Positions 9,665 to 20,188 are shown, counted from the first letter of the stretch. The stretch: 64,000 nucleotides of DNA from Gari tellinella (GCA_922989275.2 OV277858.1:100922794-100986793); one strand, 5' to 3'. Numbers and translations: made by a program. Notes: a model not told the origin generated them from the sequence alone.

Positions 9665-9839
9665 GCAGACCATTTAAGCTTTAACACAGTACACAGATTT
9701 TGTCTGAAATGAGACCTTCCTTAAATAGCTTTGTAAATATTTGAAGTATAGATTTCTACTTGGTGCAGTAGTAATCTGGTATGTTATGCAACCTTTAAAT
9801 CTGTTATCAGGGGGATCTAACACAATGCTTAGTTTGATT

Positions 9840-10600
9840 ATAGTTAAAACCTATAATATACAAAACGATTATCTCCCCTTGGAAATATTTCCCCTTGTAA
9901 ATGGTGGAACGGAAAAATATTTTCTTCATGCATATCTGTAGATGGTACTCTAACAATATTTGTAGATGCATGGTAATCCATCAACCTAGTAAGTTTTGTT
10001 CAAATTCGATGAATGGTGTAGTTGCACATATAAACTATTAAAATCATGCATGAAATATTTAAGTTCATTTATTTCCCCTTTGAACTGGCGGTATAGAAAA
10101 CAATTTCTTCATGCATATCTGTAGATGTTCTCTATCAACCTATTATGTATTGTTAAAATCCGATGAACGGTGTAGGAGTTGCGCCTACAAGCACTTTTGA
10201 CCAATAATCATAATGCATGCAATATTAAAGAATAGTTATCTCCCCTTGTAAATGGCAGAATACAAAAATATTTATTCATGCATATCTGTAGATGGTACTC
10301 ATCAACCTCTGAAGTTTTGTTAAAATCCTATGAAGGGTGTAGGAAGAGTTGCACTTACGAGCCCTTATAGCATAAAGTGAATGAAACATTAAAGTTAAAT
10401 TATCTCCCCTTAAAATTTTCTCTCTTTAGAAATGTTAAAATTAAAAGATATTTATTCATGTTCATCCTTCCATTGTGCTTTCGAACAATCTGTGATGTAT
10501 TTTCCAAATCTGATAAACGGTGTAGGAGAAGTAAAACTGTTGTGCTTACACGGATGGACAGGGCCACGCCAATATACGACCACCTTAAGAGGTTGGCGTA
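9840..10600. repeat. Diverged tandem repeat, period about 170-180 bp
   Basis: The block TTCATGCATATCTGTAGATG recurs at about 9924, 10107 and 10274, with a worn fourth copy at 10454. Each is preceded by TATCTCCCCTT and followed by AAAATCCGATGAACGGTGTA. The array ends in ACGGATGGACAGGGCCACG, a GACA-like tail of the same style as the 180-bp array at 4171. No open frame spans it. Confidence 0.85.
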
Positions 10601-10941
10601 TTAAAAAAACTGATCGAGGTTCAATTGTATTTCTTGTAAAAATGCTTTGACGTCTTTACTGATATATAAACCATCCTGTGTCATGCCTGCATAACCACAA
10701 GGAATGAGCATCTTTACTTACACCTAAGGCTCATTAGGTAACATAAATCCCACCTTTGATAAATATTCAATGGGTGATGTATGACAGAAAGCTAATTTAA
10801 CTATCCCTTTAACAACTGAATGAGCCTGCCTACAATCCCAAACTTTGAAGAAACACTACTTCATGTTTTTACTGTAATACAGTCCTCATAGAAATGTCTT
10901 TTCATGGTTCTTAGCCTGTCCTAATGTTCAGACATAGTAAA

Positions 10942-11149
10942 TACAGTTAAACCTCTCTATTACGGACACTAAATTATGTTAACTATTAGGGTATTTACGA
11001 TAGGTGACTGCTTAAAGCAAGATGACAGTGAAACAGAAAGCTCCTTGAGAGCTTTCTGTTTCACTGTCACCTTGCTTTAAATGTCACCTCTGTATTATAA
11101 AGTCAATAAGCATTCATTTTAATGGTCGTAATAGCAAGGTTCTACTGTA
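10942..11149. mobile_element. TA-D MITE, intact
   Basis: TACAGTTAAACCTCTCTATT to GCAAGGTTCTACTGTA with a long clean hairpin (GACAGTGAAACAGAAAGCTC and its complement). Confidence 0.92.
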
Positions 11150-11963
11150 TTTCCTACATTTGTGGCTGTGATGGAAGATTTTGCTTTACTTTCTGCTTGC
11201 TTAGTTAAATGCCTATTACTGCCTTAAATACTAAAGACATGGTGTGAGAGAAAGGGTAAAAGTGTGATGCATAATGTGGAGGAGTCCCATAAAGCCATAC
11301 TGACTTATTTTGACTCATTTCGCAATAGCCTCAATAATGACTCATTTTGACACACTTTAATCCACAAGCTTGTATGGAGATAAGCATTGATAATTGTTTA
11401 TCGCTTTAAAGAACATGACATCTTATAGAAGTTAAATTCAAGAGAGAAAAAAACAAATCTGGTATTCATCCCATTGTATTTAAGGCAGTTTTTGCTTATT
11501 TTTGCAAGATATAGTTAAGCAGAAAGCTCCTTGCTTTAAGCTGCACCTAAATTATTCAATACAGTACCATCAAGCAAGGTTTGATGTGAATGATGTCCTA
11601 TAAAGGCAATTTTGTGGAGGACATTTGAGTTAAAGCAAAGCTGCATGCTAAGAATCTCTGAACCTATTCTTGCACTTGTCCCATGACCTGTTTTGCACAT
11701 ACATACATGTATTAATGTGCATACACTGTTACACAACCCACACAAATCCCTTCCCACACCATCTCCACCATTCTTATGAATATGTTTATATCAACCTAAT
11801 AACCCAAGGTAGGGTATTCTATTGAAGATGTAAGAATTAAAAGGGTAAAACATTTTAATGATTTTTTGGTATTTGTGTATAATTGCTGCTTTATACAACC
11901 CCTGAAGGAGTTGGGTTTTCTTATAGGATCTGTCTGACAATTTAGTCTGCATTATATACTTAC
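11150..11963. other. Intron-like sequence, no clear feature
   Basis: A lone half of a D-type hairpin (AAGCAGAAAGCTCCTTGCTTTAAG, 11515-11545) is visible. A 73-codon minus frame at 11757-11536 has no splice sites or start context that would support it. Confidence 0.4.
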
Positions 11964-12012
11964 CTGGAGAAAGTTTCCCTTATTTCATAAAACATAGCCA
12001 ATGTAAATGCAT
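11964..12012 (-). CDS. Candidate 49-bp coding exon (AFTLAMFYEIRETFS)
   Basis: Minus strand: the donor TCCAG|GTAAGTATA is a textbook match. The acceptor TCTAAAAATCTATCAG is weaker. The frame compatible with both is AFTLAMFYEIRETFS, with one base needed before and two carried out. Those two bases fit candidate exon 2014-1969 (giving ...ETFS-R-RRPFRRVYDD...). The same frame stays open a further 120 bp upstream, so the exon could begin earlier. It does not join in phase to 5148-4997. Confidence 0.4.
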
Positions 12013-12293
12013 CTGATAGATTTTTAGAGTGGACAGAGTTTGATTTATGAATATTAAATAGCATGAGGGATAACATTATGTTTCCCAAAATACCATTTAA
12101 GGATTGATTCCTATATCAAAGACTTTGTGCAAATTGAACTGTTATCTTTTAACTTTGATGAAAACATGATTTGCATATATTGATTGATCGTCATAGAGGG
12201 AATTTGGAAATATTTCCCTGGGGGAATGGGTTGCCATGTAGGTTATGCCAATTGTAGTCAAACTTGTGTTAAACCTCCACTCTTTAACCAATT

Positions 12294-12536
12294 ACCCCAT
12301 AGCCTGTTTTTAGTTTTGAAGATAGGTGACCACTTAAAGCAGGTTGAAAGTAAAGCAGAATGTGCCTTAAGGCACATTCTGCTTTACTTTCAACTGTGCT
12401 TTAAGCTAGCATCTGCTAGGATAAAGAAAATATTTCTTATGGTATATATTTATGAAGGTATAATTTGGAACTATTTTCTTCAGAGGAGGAATAAATTAAA
12501 GGCGTAAAAAGGGGTATTTATTGGATAATGGGTTAA
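12294..12536. mobile_element. TTAA-A MITE, forward copy of an inverted pair
   Basis: TTAACCAATTACCCCATAGC to GGATAATGGGTTAA. Hairpin AGAATGTGCCTTAAGGCACA is intact. It abuts an inverted copy sharing the TTAA at 12533-12536. Confidence 0.93.
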
Positions 12537-12880
12537 CCTATAACCCATAAATTTCACTTTATACAGTCATTAGTATTAATAGTTCTATAAAAATATTTTC
12601 AGTACTCTAGCAGATGGTAGCTTAAACCAGGCTGAAAGTAAAGCAGAATGTGCCTGAATGCACATTCTGCTTTACTTTCAACCTGCTTTAAGCCATTATC
12701 ATTCTGCTAGGATAGAGAAAATGTTTCTTTTGGAACATATTAAAACTGTATAATTCTGAACTAACTTCCTGTCTTTAAAATGAGTTGAGTTGAGTTGGGT
12801 TTTACGGCACCGCGACACATAAAAGGTCATATAGCGCCGAGTCTTTAAAATGAGAAATAGGCTATGGGGTAATGGGTTAA
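12533..12880. mobile_element. TTAA-A MITE, reverse copy, with SINE insertion
   Basis: TTAACCTATAACCCATAAAT to GCTATGGGGTAATGGGTTAA. It would be about 278 bp without the 56-bp retroposed insert and its 14-bp target duplication at 12771-12854. Confidence 0.9.
12785..12840 (-). mobile_element. 5'-truncated SINE tail with 14-bp target duplication
   Basis: The 56-bp insert is flanked by GTCTTTAAAATGAG at 12771-12784 and 12841-12854, a perfect duplication typical of LINE-driven retroposition. On the minus strand it reads TCGGCGCTATATGACC ... GCCGTAAAACCCAACTCAAC, with a CAACT-type tail. The sequence resembles a SINE tail common in molluscs, from memory. Confidence 0.85.
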
Positions 12881-13139
12881 AGAAACATGCAACCACCTTT
12901 CGTTAAGAATCAACATATAACCTCCACCATGGTAAGTTTAAGTTTGACTGCAAAGTGATGAATCCATGGGTCAGACATAGAGACAAGACAGAAAGAATTG
13001 CTTAAGATACTATTGAAAATGGCCTGAACAAAACATTAACGTGAGTCGTTATAGTACAACCTCATTAATGCAAATCACATACATGAACAACACTTGGTCA
13101 TTAAGTCATTCATTTCAGAACAAAAATGATATCTAAGAC

Positions 13140-13235
13140 AAGTGTCACTGCTCAATGTAGGATAAAAGTAATGCACAAAGCTCCTACAGGAGCTTTTTGC
13201 ATTATTTTTGTCCTGCATTAAGCTGTTAATTGTCT
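13140..13235. mobile_element. Orphan hairpin of D type
   Basis: AGGATAAAAGTAATGCACAA, AGCTCCTACAGGAGCT and TTTTTGTCCTGCATTAAG form a near-perfect palindrome with no transposon ends. Confidence 0.7.
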
Positions 13236-13396
13236 TTATAAAAGTTTTCCTTTGCATGGTGGTTTGACACAAGTATGGCTGTAGTGGTGGAGAGACTAGA
13301 TATGGTAATGGCCATATTATTTCTCCTCTGACAGGCTGACTCTCTGGCAGCCTACTTAATGACTCATGAATGAACTTGATAGGGAGAATAAGAATA

Positions 13397-13604
13397 CACC
13401 CATTACCCCATACCCTGTTTCTAATATTGAAGACAGATAATCACTTAAAGCAGGTTGAAAGTAAATCAGAATGTGCCTTAAGGCACATTCTGCTTTACTT
13501 TCAGCCTGCTTTAAGTTACCATCTGCTAGAATATAGGAAACATTTCTTTAGTGGAGGAATGAGTTAAAGGTGTAAAAAGGTGTATTTATGGGGGTACTGG
13601 GTTG
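13397..13604. mobile_element. TTAA-A MITE, ends worn
   Basis: CACCCATTACCCCATACC to TATGGGGGTACTGGGTTGA. The hairpin is intact; both TTAAs are mutated (CACC, TTGA), so this is an older copy. Confidence 0.88.
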
Positions 13605-13898
13605 ATAGATGAATATGATGGTGCTGACAGAATGAATTTTGGCAGAGACAAACAAAACGATTAATGATACAGTATATTTATTATAAATACATGTATGTAA
13701 TAACAGTTTCACAAGGTACAAACAGTAGTTAACTGTTGAAACTCAAGCTTGCTTAAATATAGACTTAACTTAATGCTTTATGATAGCACTTAATCCCCAT
13801 TACCACTCTAAAGCACAGATTTAGGAATGTGCAACTCCTTGAAATACATACACATCACTAAAATAGTCAAAAACATTGTTAAGCTATCATTCATGTAA
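13605..13898. other. Unique-looking intronic sequence
   Basis: AT-rich, no repeat ends or supportable exon seen. Confidence 0.4.
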
Positions 13899-14050
13899 CT
13901 CTTTCAACACCACAGACCTGTTTAAAATATAGGGGTACTTACTACATTAGCAAACAGTGTAGACTCAGATCATAGGGCTCCGATACCTCTGATCAGGGTC
14001 TATATATGTAACACTGTTTGCTAATTAGGCTGTTCATTTTTTGGCAACTT
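13899..14050. mobile_element. TTAA-B variant, right part lost
   Basis: ACTCTTTCAACACCACAGAC starts a second B subtype. The hairpin GCAAACAGTGTAGACTCAGA ... TGATCAGGGTCTA follows. The usual right half is missing. Confidence 0.75.
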
Positions 14051-14051
14051 T

Positions 14052-14330
14052 TTAACACATAACCCCAGTCTGTTTTTAGTTTTGAAGACAGATGACCACT
14101 TAAAGCAGGTTGACAGTACAGAATGTGCCTGCATGAAGGCGCATTCTGCTTTACTTTCAGCCTACTTTAAGCTTTGTAACCACTTACTAGAAAATATTTC
14201 TTATGATACATACCCATGAATGTATAAATAAGAACTGTTTTCTTTAGTGGAGGAATAAATTTATTTTCTTTAGTGGAGGAATAAATTTAATGTGTACATA
14301 ATTATGTGTACCTATAGAGTAATGGGTTAA
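14052..14330. mobile_element. TTAA-A MITE with internal short duplication
   Basis: TTAACACATAACCCCAGTCT to AGAGTAATGGGTTAA. The motif TTTCTTTAGTGGAGGAATAAATTTA occurs twice in tandem near the right end (about 14240-14290), a small duplication private to this copy. Confidence 0.88.
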
Positions 14331-14566
14331 AAAGCTTGAACTGCTTTAATGAGCCAGTCACACACATCATTACTGGCAACGCACGCACAACTTACAAAAG
14401 TGCACAGTGACCATCTTACAATGTACTACATGTAATTATAAAACTTCAAACATTTCCAGATCTCCTAAGAAAGCTTTGTTGTTGTCAATGTTTAAAGCAG
14501 GCGGCTGCTTAAAGCATGATAAGAGTATACTAGATACTTCCTTATGGCTTAAGTAGTCGCATGTCT

Positions 14567-14782
14567 TTAACCCATCACCCCATAAATACGCCTTTTAATG
14601 CCTTTATTCCTTTACTGAAGAAAAATGTGTCAAATTTATTCAGTCATTAGAAATATTTTCTATATAGTTTAGCAGATATCAGCTTAAAGCAGGCTGAAAG
14701 TAAAGCAGAGTGATTTACTTTCAACCTGCTCTAAGTGGTCCCCTATCTTCAACTAGAAACAGGCTATAAGGTAATGGGTTAA
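14567..14782. mobile_element. TTAA-A MITE, short hairpin
   Basis: TTAACCCATCACCCCATAAA to GCTATAAGGTAATGGGTTAA. The centre has shrunk to AAGTAAAGCAGAGTGATTTA, losing most of the palindrome. Confidence 0.88.
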
Positions 14783-15000
14783 GGCCATCATTGAATGTTC
14801 TTTTCAAAACTTTTACCGTAAAATCAAGATATTTCTGCAAATGCTATATTCAAGACTAAGTATATATATAAAGCACTACATTACTTAACAAAAAAGCTTA
14901 AAATATAATTTATTTCTCCCAAAAACTGGTTGCCAAAGTGATCAATACAGGCAAACAGCCTAATAAGTTTAGATATAATTCATATTTGATGCATGCTTTC

Positions 15001-15138
15001 TCACACTGCAAACTGTGTAGATCCAGATCATTTACAGCTTTAAAAAACATGACATCTAATCAGGCCCTTATTCTTTGCAGCAGCTGACAGTCCTGATTAT
15101 GTATAAAGTCTGATCTTGGTCTACACTGTTTGAAATGT
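15001..15138. mobile_element. TTAA-B core, arms separated
   Basis: GCAAACTGTGTAGATCCAGA and GTCTGATCTTGGTCTACACT are the two hairpin arms, held apart by about 80 bp of unrelated sequence (CAGCTTTAAAAAACATGACA). Confidence 0.6.
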
Positions 15139-15381
15139 TTAACTCTTTCAACACCATGGACCTGTTTAAAATATACTCATTACATTTGCAAACAGTGTAG
15201 ACCTTGACCACAGGGCTCCTATAGGAGCCCTCTGATCTGGGTATAAACTGTTTGCTAATTTAGAGCAGTCTTTATTTAACTGCCCATAATTCCAAGTTGA
15301 CTGGTTCATGTTTTGGTAACAAAAAGGATCCACAAGCGAACCTAATAAACCACAAGAGTTACTTGGTGTTGAAAGTATTAA
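15139..15381. mobile_element. TTAA-B variant, near-intact
   Basis: TTAACTCTTTCAACACCATG to CTTGGTGTTGAAAGTATTAA. Palindrome GTGTAGACCTTGACCACAGG around GCTCCTATAGGAGC. The inverted ends are CTTTCAACACC and GGTGTTGAAAG. Confidence 0.9.
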
Positions 15382-15599
15382 AGGGTTTTAGTTGAGTTTT
15401 CATTTATCACAGTGCAAAACATAATATTATAATGCTTAAAATCTAGGAAAAAACAAAGAACAATTATAATTGGCCACTTAAATTGCACACTACATAAAAT
15501 TAAAAAGTAGAACTGTAAAATCATAACATCAACTGTTTTTGAAACAAACAAGAACAAATAAAACATGACTAAAATCCAGATAAACCAGCACACATTTAT

Positions 15600-15847
15600 G
15601 ATTACCCAATAGCTTGTTTCTTGTTTTGAAAATAAGTGATCACTTAAAGCAGGTTGAAAGTAAAGCAGAATGTGCCTTCAGGCACATTCTGCTTTACTTT
15701 CAGCCTGCTTTAAGCTATTATCTGCTAGAATATAGCTGTATTATCTTATAATACTTAATCATGACTGTATTAATTGAAACTTTTTCCTTCGGTGGAGGAA
15801 TAAATTTAAGGAGTAAAAAAGTGTATTTATTGGGTAATCTGGGTTAA
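15600..15847. mobile_element. TTAA-A MITE, left end worn
   Basis: GATTACCCAATAGCTTGTTT to GGTAATCTGGGTTAA. Clean hairpin with loop GTGCCTTCAGGCAC. Confidence 0.88.
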
Positions 15848-15862
15848 ACCAAAACCTTTCTC

Positions 15863-16065
15863 TTCAACTCTTTGTAATTTTATTGTCTGTCAATTGCTAT
15901 TGTTCTGCAGTAAGATTTTTCTTAATTTCTTTTCAGAACAAGGTCAGTGTGTCAAACAGTTTAGATCCTGATGAGATGCCTCATTGTGCTGCGTCTTATC
16001 TAGATCCAAATGTTTGCAAAGGTAATCACTATGGGACAATATCCACTGTTAGCATGGTAAGAGTT
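15863..16065. mobile_element. TTAA-C MITE, diverged
   Basis: CAACTCTTTGTAATTTTATT to TTAGCATGGTAAGAGTTA. The interior has the family C string TTCTTTTCAGAACAAGGTCA and the core CAAACAGTTTAGATCCTGAT. Confidence 0.75.
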
Positions 16066-16237
16066 ATAAAACCACTAAAAGGAAAACCTTTCGGTCATGA
16101 CAAAGACAGGTAACAGTTTAAAGCAGGAATATAAAGGTAAAGCTCCTACAGGATTGTACTACTTTACTGTTATCATTTACTTTACTGTCAACAGTCTTAA
16201 GCTCTTTATAGCCTTAGCCCTTCAGCAGCCAAGTAAC

Positions 16238-16375
16238 TTAACTATTTCAACAGTTGACCATGGATTGGACCAACCTGTTTAAAATATACTCATTACATTT
16301 GCAAACAGTGAATACCCAGATTAGAGGGCTCCTATAGGAGCCCTCTAATCAGGGTCTACACTGTTTGCTAATTTC
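16238..16375. mobile_element. TTAA-B variant, left two-thirds
   Basis: TTAACTATTTCAACAGTTGA, then ATACTCATTACATTTGCAAA and a perfect hairpin around GGGCTCCTATAGGAGCCC. The right third is deleted. Confidence 0.8.
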
Positions 16376-16764
16376 TGATAAAACATGTTGACTAAAATAA
16401 ATATGATGCTCTCTAAAACTCATGTCATATTATTTTATTCCGGAATGAGTTCATTAAAAATTATATAATTCGCACTCATATAAGATTCCCTATATACCAC
16501 ACAGTAGTGGTTATAAAGAGAGTCTTTCTTTCTTCAAATGATGCTAAAAACTACATAAAATTGACAAACAAAAACATTCCTTTTCAATGGTCAGACTTAC
16601 ATAAAAAAAATGTCCTCCAGTTAGAATTTACCCATATTACAATACAATTTTAATTGTTTATTTTGAACTTGTGAAAAAGTTCAAAAGGTTTTAAAAACTA
16701 TTTAGGAAGTTGTATCAACATTAGTGTGATAAAATCAGTCACTAAGAACAGGCGTCAGATAAGG

Positions 16765-16963
16765 TACAATCATAACTCGATACTTCGAACTCATTTAAAT
16801 GGACCTTGTCAGAATTTCATATGTCTAATTTTGAGAAATTTATCTCTCTTAAGTCGAACATACCCTTATTTCAAAGTTAAAACGTGGCTAAGCCACGTTT
16901 TAACTTTGAAATATGGGTATATTTGAACTAACGCCAGTTTTGAAGTATCGAGTTTCGACTGTA
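16765..16963. mobile_element. TA-E MITE, intact
   Basis: TACAATCATAACTCGATACT to GTATCGAGTTTCGACTGTA. The centre AAAACGTGGCTAAGCCACGT is a perfect palindrome. Confidence 0.92.
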
Positions 16964-16977
16964 TTTTCAAAGTTTAA

Positions 16978-17132
16978 ATCATTATGTCTGCACCAAACCC
17001 TATGAGGTGACCACTTATTAGATTCGTCTTGAAGCGACTATTCTAATGAGTGGTCACACCATAGGGTTTGCTGCAAACATAAAGGAGAAAATGTTGGAAA
17101 AGTTAACTTGACTCCACCTTATCTGGAACCTT
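16978..17132. mobile_element. hAT-F MITE, left end lost
   Basis: ACCAAACCCTATGAGGTGAC ... GAGTGGTCACACCATAGGGT is the F hairpin. The right end CACCTTATCTGGAACCTT is kept. Confidence 0.75.
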
Positions 17133-17247
17133 GCTTAAGTCTGAGGCATAATCAGGTGGCAAGATACTAGCAACTTATAATGTGCACTTCTATATCACAT
17201 ACAGCTGTTCAAAGTTATAGCATAACCTTCGTTCATTGCAAAACTTA

Positions 17248-17501
17248 ACTTTTTCAACACCATGGACCATTTAAAATATACTCAATATATTTATTTTGCA
17301 AACAGTGTAGACCCAGATGAGAGGGCTCCCGTAGGAACACCCTGATCAGGGTCAACACTGTTTTCTCATTTAAAGCAGTATTTATTTCACTACCCAGAAT
17401 TCGAGGAAGACTGGTTCATGTTTTGGTACCTAAAAAGAGCCACAAGAAAACCTAATAACCCACAATAGTGATTTGTACTTTCCTTCCAAAGCTATTTTAA
17501 C
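17248..17501. mobile_element. TTAA-B variant copy
   Basis: TTAACTTTTTCAACACCATG, hairpin GTGTAGACCCAGATGAGAGG with an imperfect right arm, then GAAAACCTAATAACCCACAA. It runs into degraded family C sequence. Confidence 0.8.
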
Positions 17502-17569
17502 CCTTTCAACACTAAGTAACTCTTGTTTGTTATTAGTTTCCCTTGTGAATCATTTTAGTTACCAAAACA

Positions 17570-17720
17570 TTAACAACCGTCATCTGCTACTGTTCAACAA
17601 ATAAATATTTCAAAGAAAAATTCAAAACAGGTTCAGACTCAGTACCATTAAACAATTTTGATTCTGATCAGAGGCCATGTTGTGCAGTATGTCATTAGGA
17701 CCCAGACTGTTTACATAAGT
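17570..17720. mobile_element. TTAA-C internal fragment
   Basis: GTCATCTGCTACTGTTC, CAAAACAGGTTCAGACTCAG and GATTCTGATCAGAGG are worn family C blocks. Confidence 0.6.
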
Positions 17721-17864
17721 TGTCCTGGTTCAATTAAATCAATTCTTTTTCAATAATGGATGGAAAATCGATGGCGGGGAAAGCAAAGCATCTATTGATT
17801 AAAAGTCTTATCACATGATCTCAAAACTAGAAGCCTTAATTTCCATAGCTACAGATAAGAGTAG

Positions 17865-17995
17865 TGTATCATTACAAAAAGTCCTTACAGCTCCACTATG
17901 CACACACTTTTAAAGTGTGATTGTTGTGACTATTCACTGGAATCGTTTCTGACTGATGATTCTAAAAAGTAGTCACAACATAGTGTTTGGTGGAG
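17865..17995. mobile_element. hAT-F core remnant
   Basis: GTTGTGACTATTCACTGGAATCG and GATTCTAAAAAGTAGTCACAACATA are F hairpin arms with an altered loop. Ends not seen. Confidence 0.6.
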
Positions 17996-18164
17996 ATATT
18001 CAGGATGATTATTTACCGATATAGTGAATACAGAATTCAAACAGACTGTTCTGAACAGTGTTATTTTGAAAACTTGTCTGGATACAAGGCTATAAAGCTT
18101 TTGAATTGAGTCTGAGTTTGTTCTCAAGCATTTGATTGGTCAGCTTTGAGCCTTGGATCCAGAT

Positions 18165-18300
18165 ATATACGATCAAAACCTCAATATTTCAAACTCTGTT
18201 AAGTCAAACATACCCATATTTCAAAGTTAAAATGTGACTTGGGTATGTGACGGATATGTTTGACTTAAAATGAAATTAATTTGAAGAAACACCAGTAAGT
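18165..18300. mobile_element. TA-E remnant
   Basis: TACGATCAAAACCTCAATAT, GTCAAACATACCCATATTTC and AATTTGAAGAAACACCAGT match a decayed TA-E. Confidence 0.65.
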
Positions 18301-18306
18301 TCTAGT

Positions 18307-18537
18307 TTAACTCTTTGCATGCTGGATTATTTTTTTGTCTGCAAAAATTGTTGTCTGCAACATTATTTTCTAAAAATAGATTTTGTCCCCTAAATTTCAT
18401 TTCAAAACAGGGTCAGATTGTCAACCAATTTGAATCCTGATGAGAAGCTGCATTATGTGGTTCTCATCAGGATCCAAACTGTTTGCAAAGGATATCACTG
18501 TGGTGCATATATCCCTAACTAGCATGGTAAGAGTTAA
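18307..18537. mobile_element. TTAA-C MITE, intact
   Basis: TTAACTCTTTGCATGCTGGA to CTAGCATGGTAAGAGTTAA. It bears the marker strings TTGTCTGCAAAAATTG, TTCAAAACAGGGTCAG and the core AATTTGAATCCTGATGAG. Confidence 0.9.
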
Positions 18538-18611
18538 TTGAAGTTTGACTCTAAATTTGTTATGTCTGACAAAAAACTTAACTACACTAACAAAATCAAG
18601 CATACCACTCC

Positions 18612-18812
18612 TTTAAATCTTTGAACACTAAATAATATTGTCGTCTGCAGAATTTGTAGTTTGCTACGGTTCTAAAATTAGAATTTTTGAATATTTCTTT
18701 TCAAAATAGGGTCACGGCTTGTCAAACAGTTTGAATCATAGTTAGGTGCATCGTATCACTGCATCTCATCTTAATGCAAAGAAATTCATAGTTCGCTGTA
18801 GCGTGCAAGAAA
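18612..18812. mobile_element. TTAA-C MITE, diverged
   Basis: AAATCTTTGAACACTAAATA, TTGTCGTCTGCAGAATTTG, CAAAATAGGGTCACGG. The hairpin is eroded and the right end is GCGTGCAAGAAATAA. Confidence 0.7.
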
Positions 18813-18879
18813 TAACAATTTGAATGATGAAATAATGTTGTCTGCATAAAAATGATATCAGCTTACAGTCAATCTTGTA

Positions 18880-19381
18880 TAAACCCTTTACCCCATAGCC
18901 TGTATTTAGTTTTTAAGACTGCGAGGTGACCACTTAAACTCATTACCCCATAAATACGCCATTTTATGCTATTAATTTATTTCCACACTGAGGAAAATAG
19001 TTCCAATTTATACAGTTATCAATGTGTATGATAAGAACTGTTTTCTATATTCTAGCAGATGGAAGGTTAAAGCAGACTGAAAGTAAAGCAGAATGTGCCT
19101 TAAGGCGCATTCTGCTTTACTTTTAACCTGCTTTAAGTGATATTCTTTCTTTAAAACTAGAAACAGGCTATTGGGTAATGGGTTAAAGAAGGCTGAAAGT
19201 AAAGCAGAATATGCCCTAAGGCACATTCTGCTTTACTTCCAGCCTGCATTTAGCTATTATCTGCTAGGATTTAGGTAATGTTTCTTATGTTGCACATTCA
19301 TTACTGTATAAAATGGAACTACTTCCTTCAGTGGAGTAATTAATTAAATACGTAAAAAGGTGAACCTATGGAGTAAAGGGT
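18880..19381. mobile_element. Outer TTAA-A MITE hosting an inner copy
   Basis: The left piece (AAACCCTTTACCCCATAGCC to GAGGTGACCACTTAA) and the right piece (TTAAAGAAGGCTGAAAGTAA to CTATGGAGTAAAGGG) rejoin exactly at the internal CACTTAAAG site of family A once the inner copy is removed. Confidence 0.88.
18934..19186. mobile_element. Inner TTAA-A MITE inserted in another copy
   Basis: TTAAACTCATTACCCCATAA to GCTATTGGGTAATGGGTTAA. TTAA on both sides at the outer element's internal TTAA is direct evidence for TTAA target duplication and for repeated waves of activity. Confidence 0.9.
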
Positions 19382-19627
19382 GGATATAAGATTGACTGTG
19401 TTTGATGTACATGTATAATTGAAATTTGCAAAAATCAGAAATAGACCCTGACAATTGCTACATCACACTCTGGGTCTTCACTGTTTGTCTATACCATTTA
19501 TGATGCAAAGCAATAAACAGCGGCTAAGTATACCCATAGATCTATATTCTATTAACATTTTGTGCTGTTTTTGTCATACATTTCATATCATATAAACAAT
19601 AATCAACCTTTTTTCATATCTTAAATA

Positions 19628-19829
19628 TACAGTCAAAACTCGATACTTCAAACTCATTTAAAACGGCCTGACTGGAATTTCATATCTTTAATTGCAATAA
19701 ATTGATCTTGCTAAGTTGAACATACCCGTATTTCAAAGGTAAAACCTGACTAGGCCATATATGTTTTAACTTTGAAATATGGGTACGTTCGAACTAAAGC
19801 AAGTTTGAATTATCGAGTTTTGACTGTAT
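19628..19829. mobile_element. TA-E MITE, intact
   Basis: TACAGTCAAAACTCGATACT to TTATCGAGTTTTGACTGTA. The closest of the copies here to a perfect inverted-repeat pair. Confidence 0.93.
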
Positions 19830-19831
19830 TT

Positions 19832-19960
19832 CTTAACCCTTACTGGGTGGAAAACAAATATTTACACCATTTGCAAATAGTTTAGACCCAGATCAGGGGG
19901 CTCCTGATTGAGCCCTATGACCAAGGTCTTCACTCTGATTTTGAATATCTTTGGACAAAC
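19832..19960. mobile_element. TTAA-B-like fragment
   Basis: CTTAACCCTTACTGGGTGGA, then a worn hairpin CCATTTGCAAATAGTTTAGA ... CCAAGGTCTTCACT. Confidence 0.6.
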
Positions 19961-19988
19961 CCCTCAAAAGACAATGCAAACTTGTTAT

Positions 19989-20184
19989 TACAGTAAAACC
20001 TCTCTATTACGACCATAAAATTTGTGTTATTTATTTGGTTTTTATGTCAGGTGACTGCTTAAAGCAAGTTGACAGTAAAACTTTAGAAGCTTTCTGTTTT
20101 ACTGTCACCTTGCTTTAAGCTATCACCTATCTCTTATTTAATCAATTAGCCTATGTTTTGTGGTCATAATACAGAGGTTTAAAA
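19989..20184. mobile_element. TA-D MITE next to the 3' end of the 1343-aa frame
   Basis: TACAGTAAAACCTCTCTATT to ATACAGAGGTTT; the last bases of the right end are lost. It lies directly beyond the candidate poly(A) signal of the minus-strand gene. Confidence 0.85.
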
Positions 20185-20188
20185 TAGT

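Noticed and set aside
10709..10760. Donor-like GGT|GTAAGT on the minus strand near 10716
   Set aside because: The single open frame upstream lacks a credible acceptor; two frames stop at once.
16597..16640. Donor-like TTTTAT|GTAAGT on the minus strand near 16599
   Set aside because: Acceptor poor and frames short; no peptide of interest.
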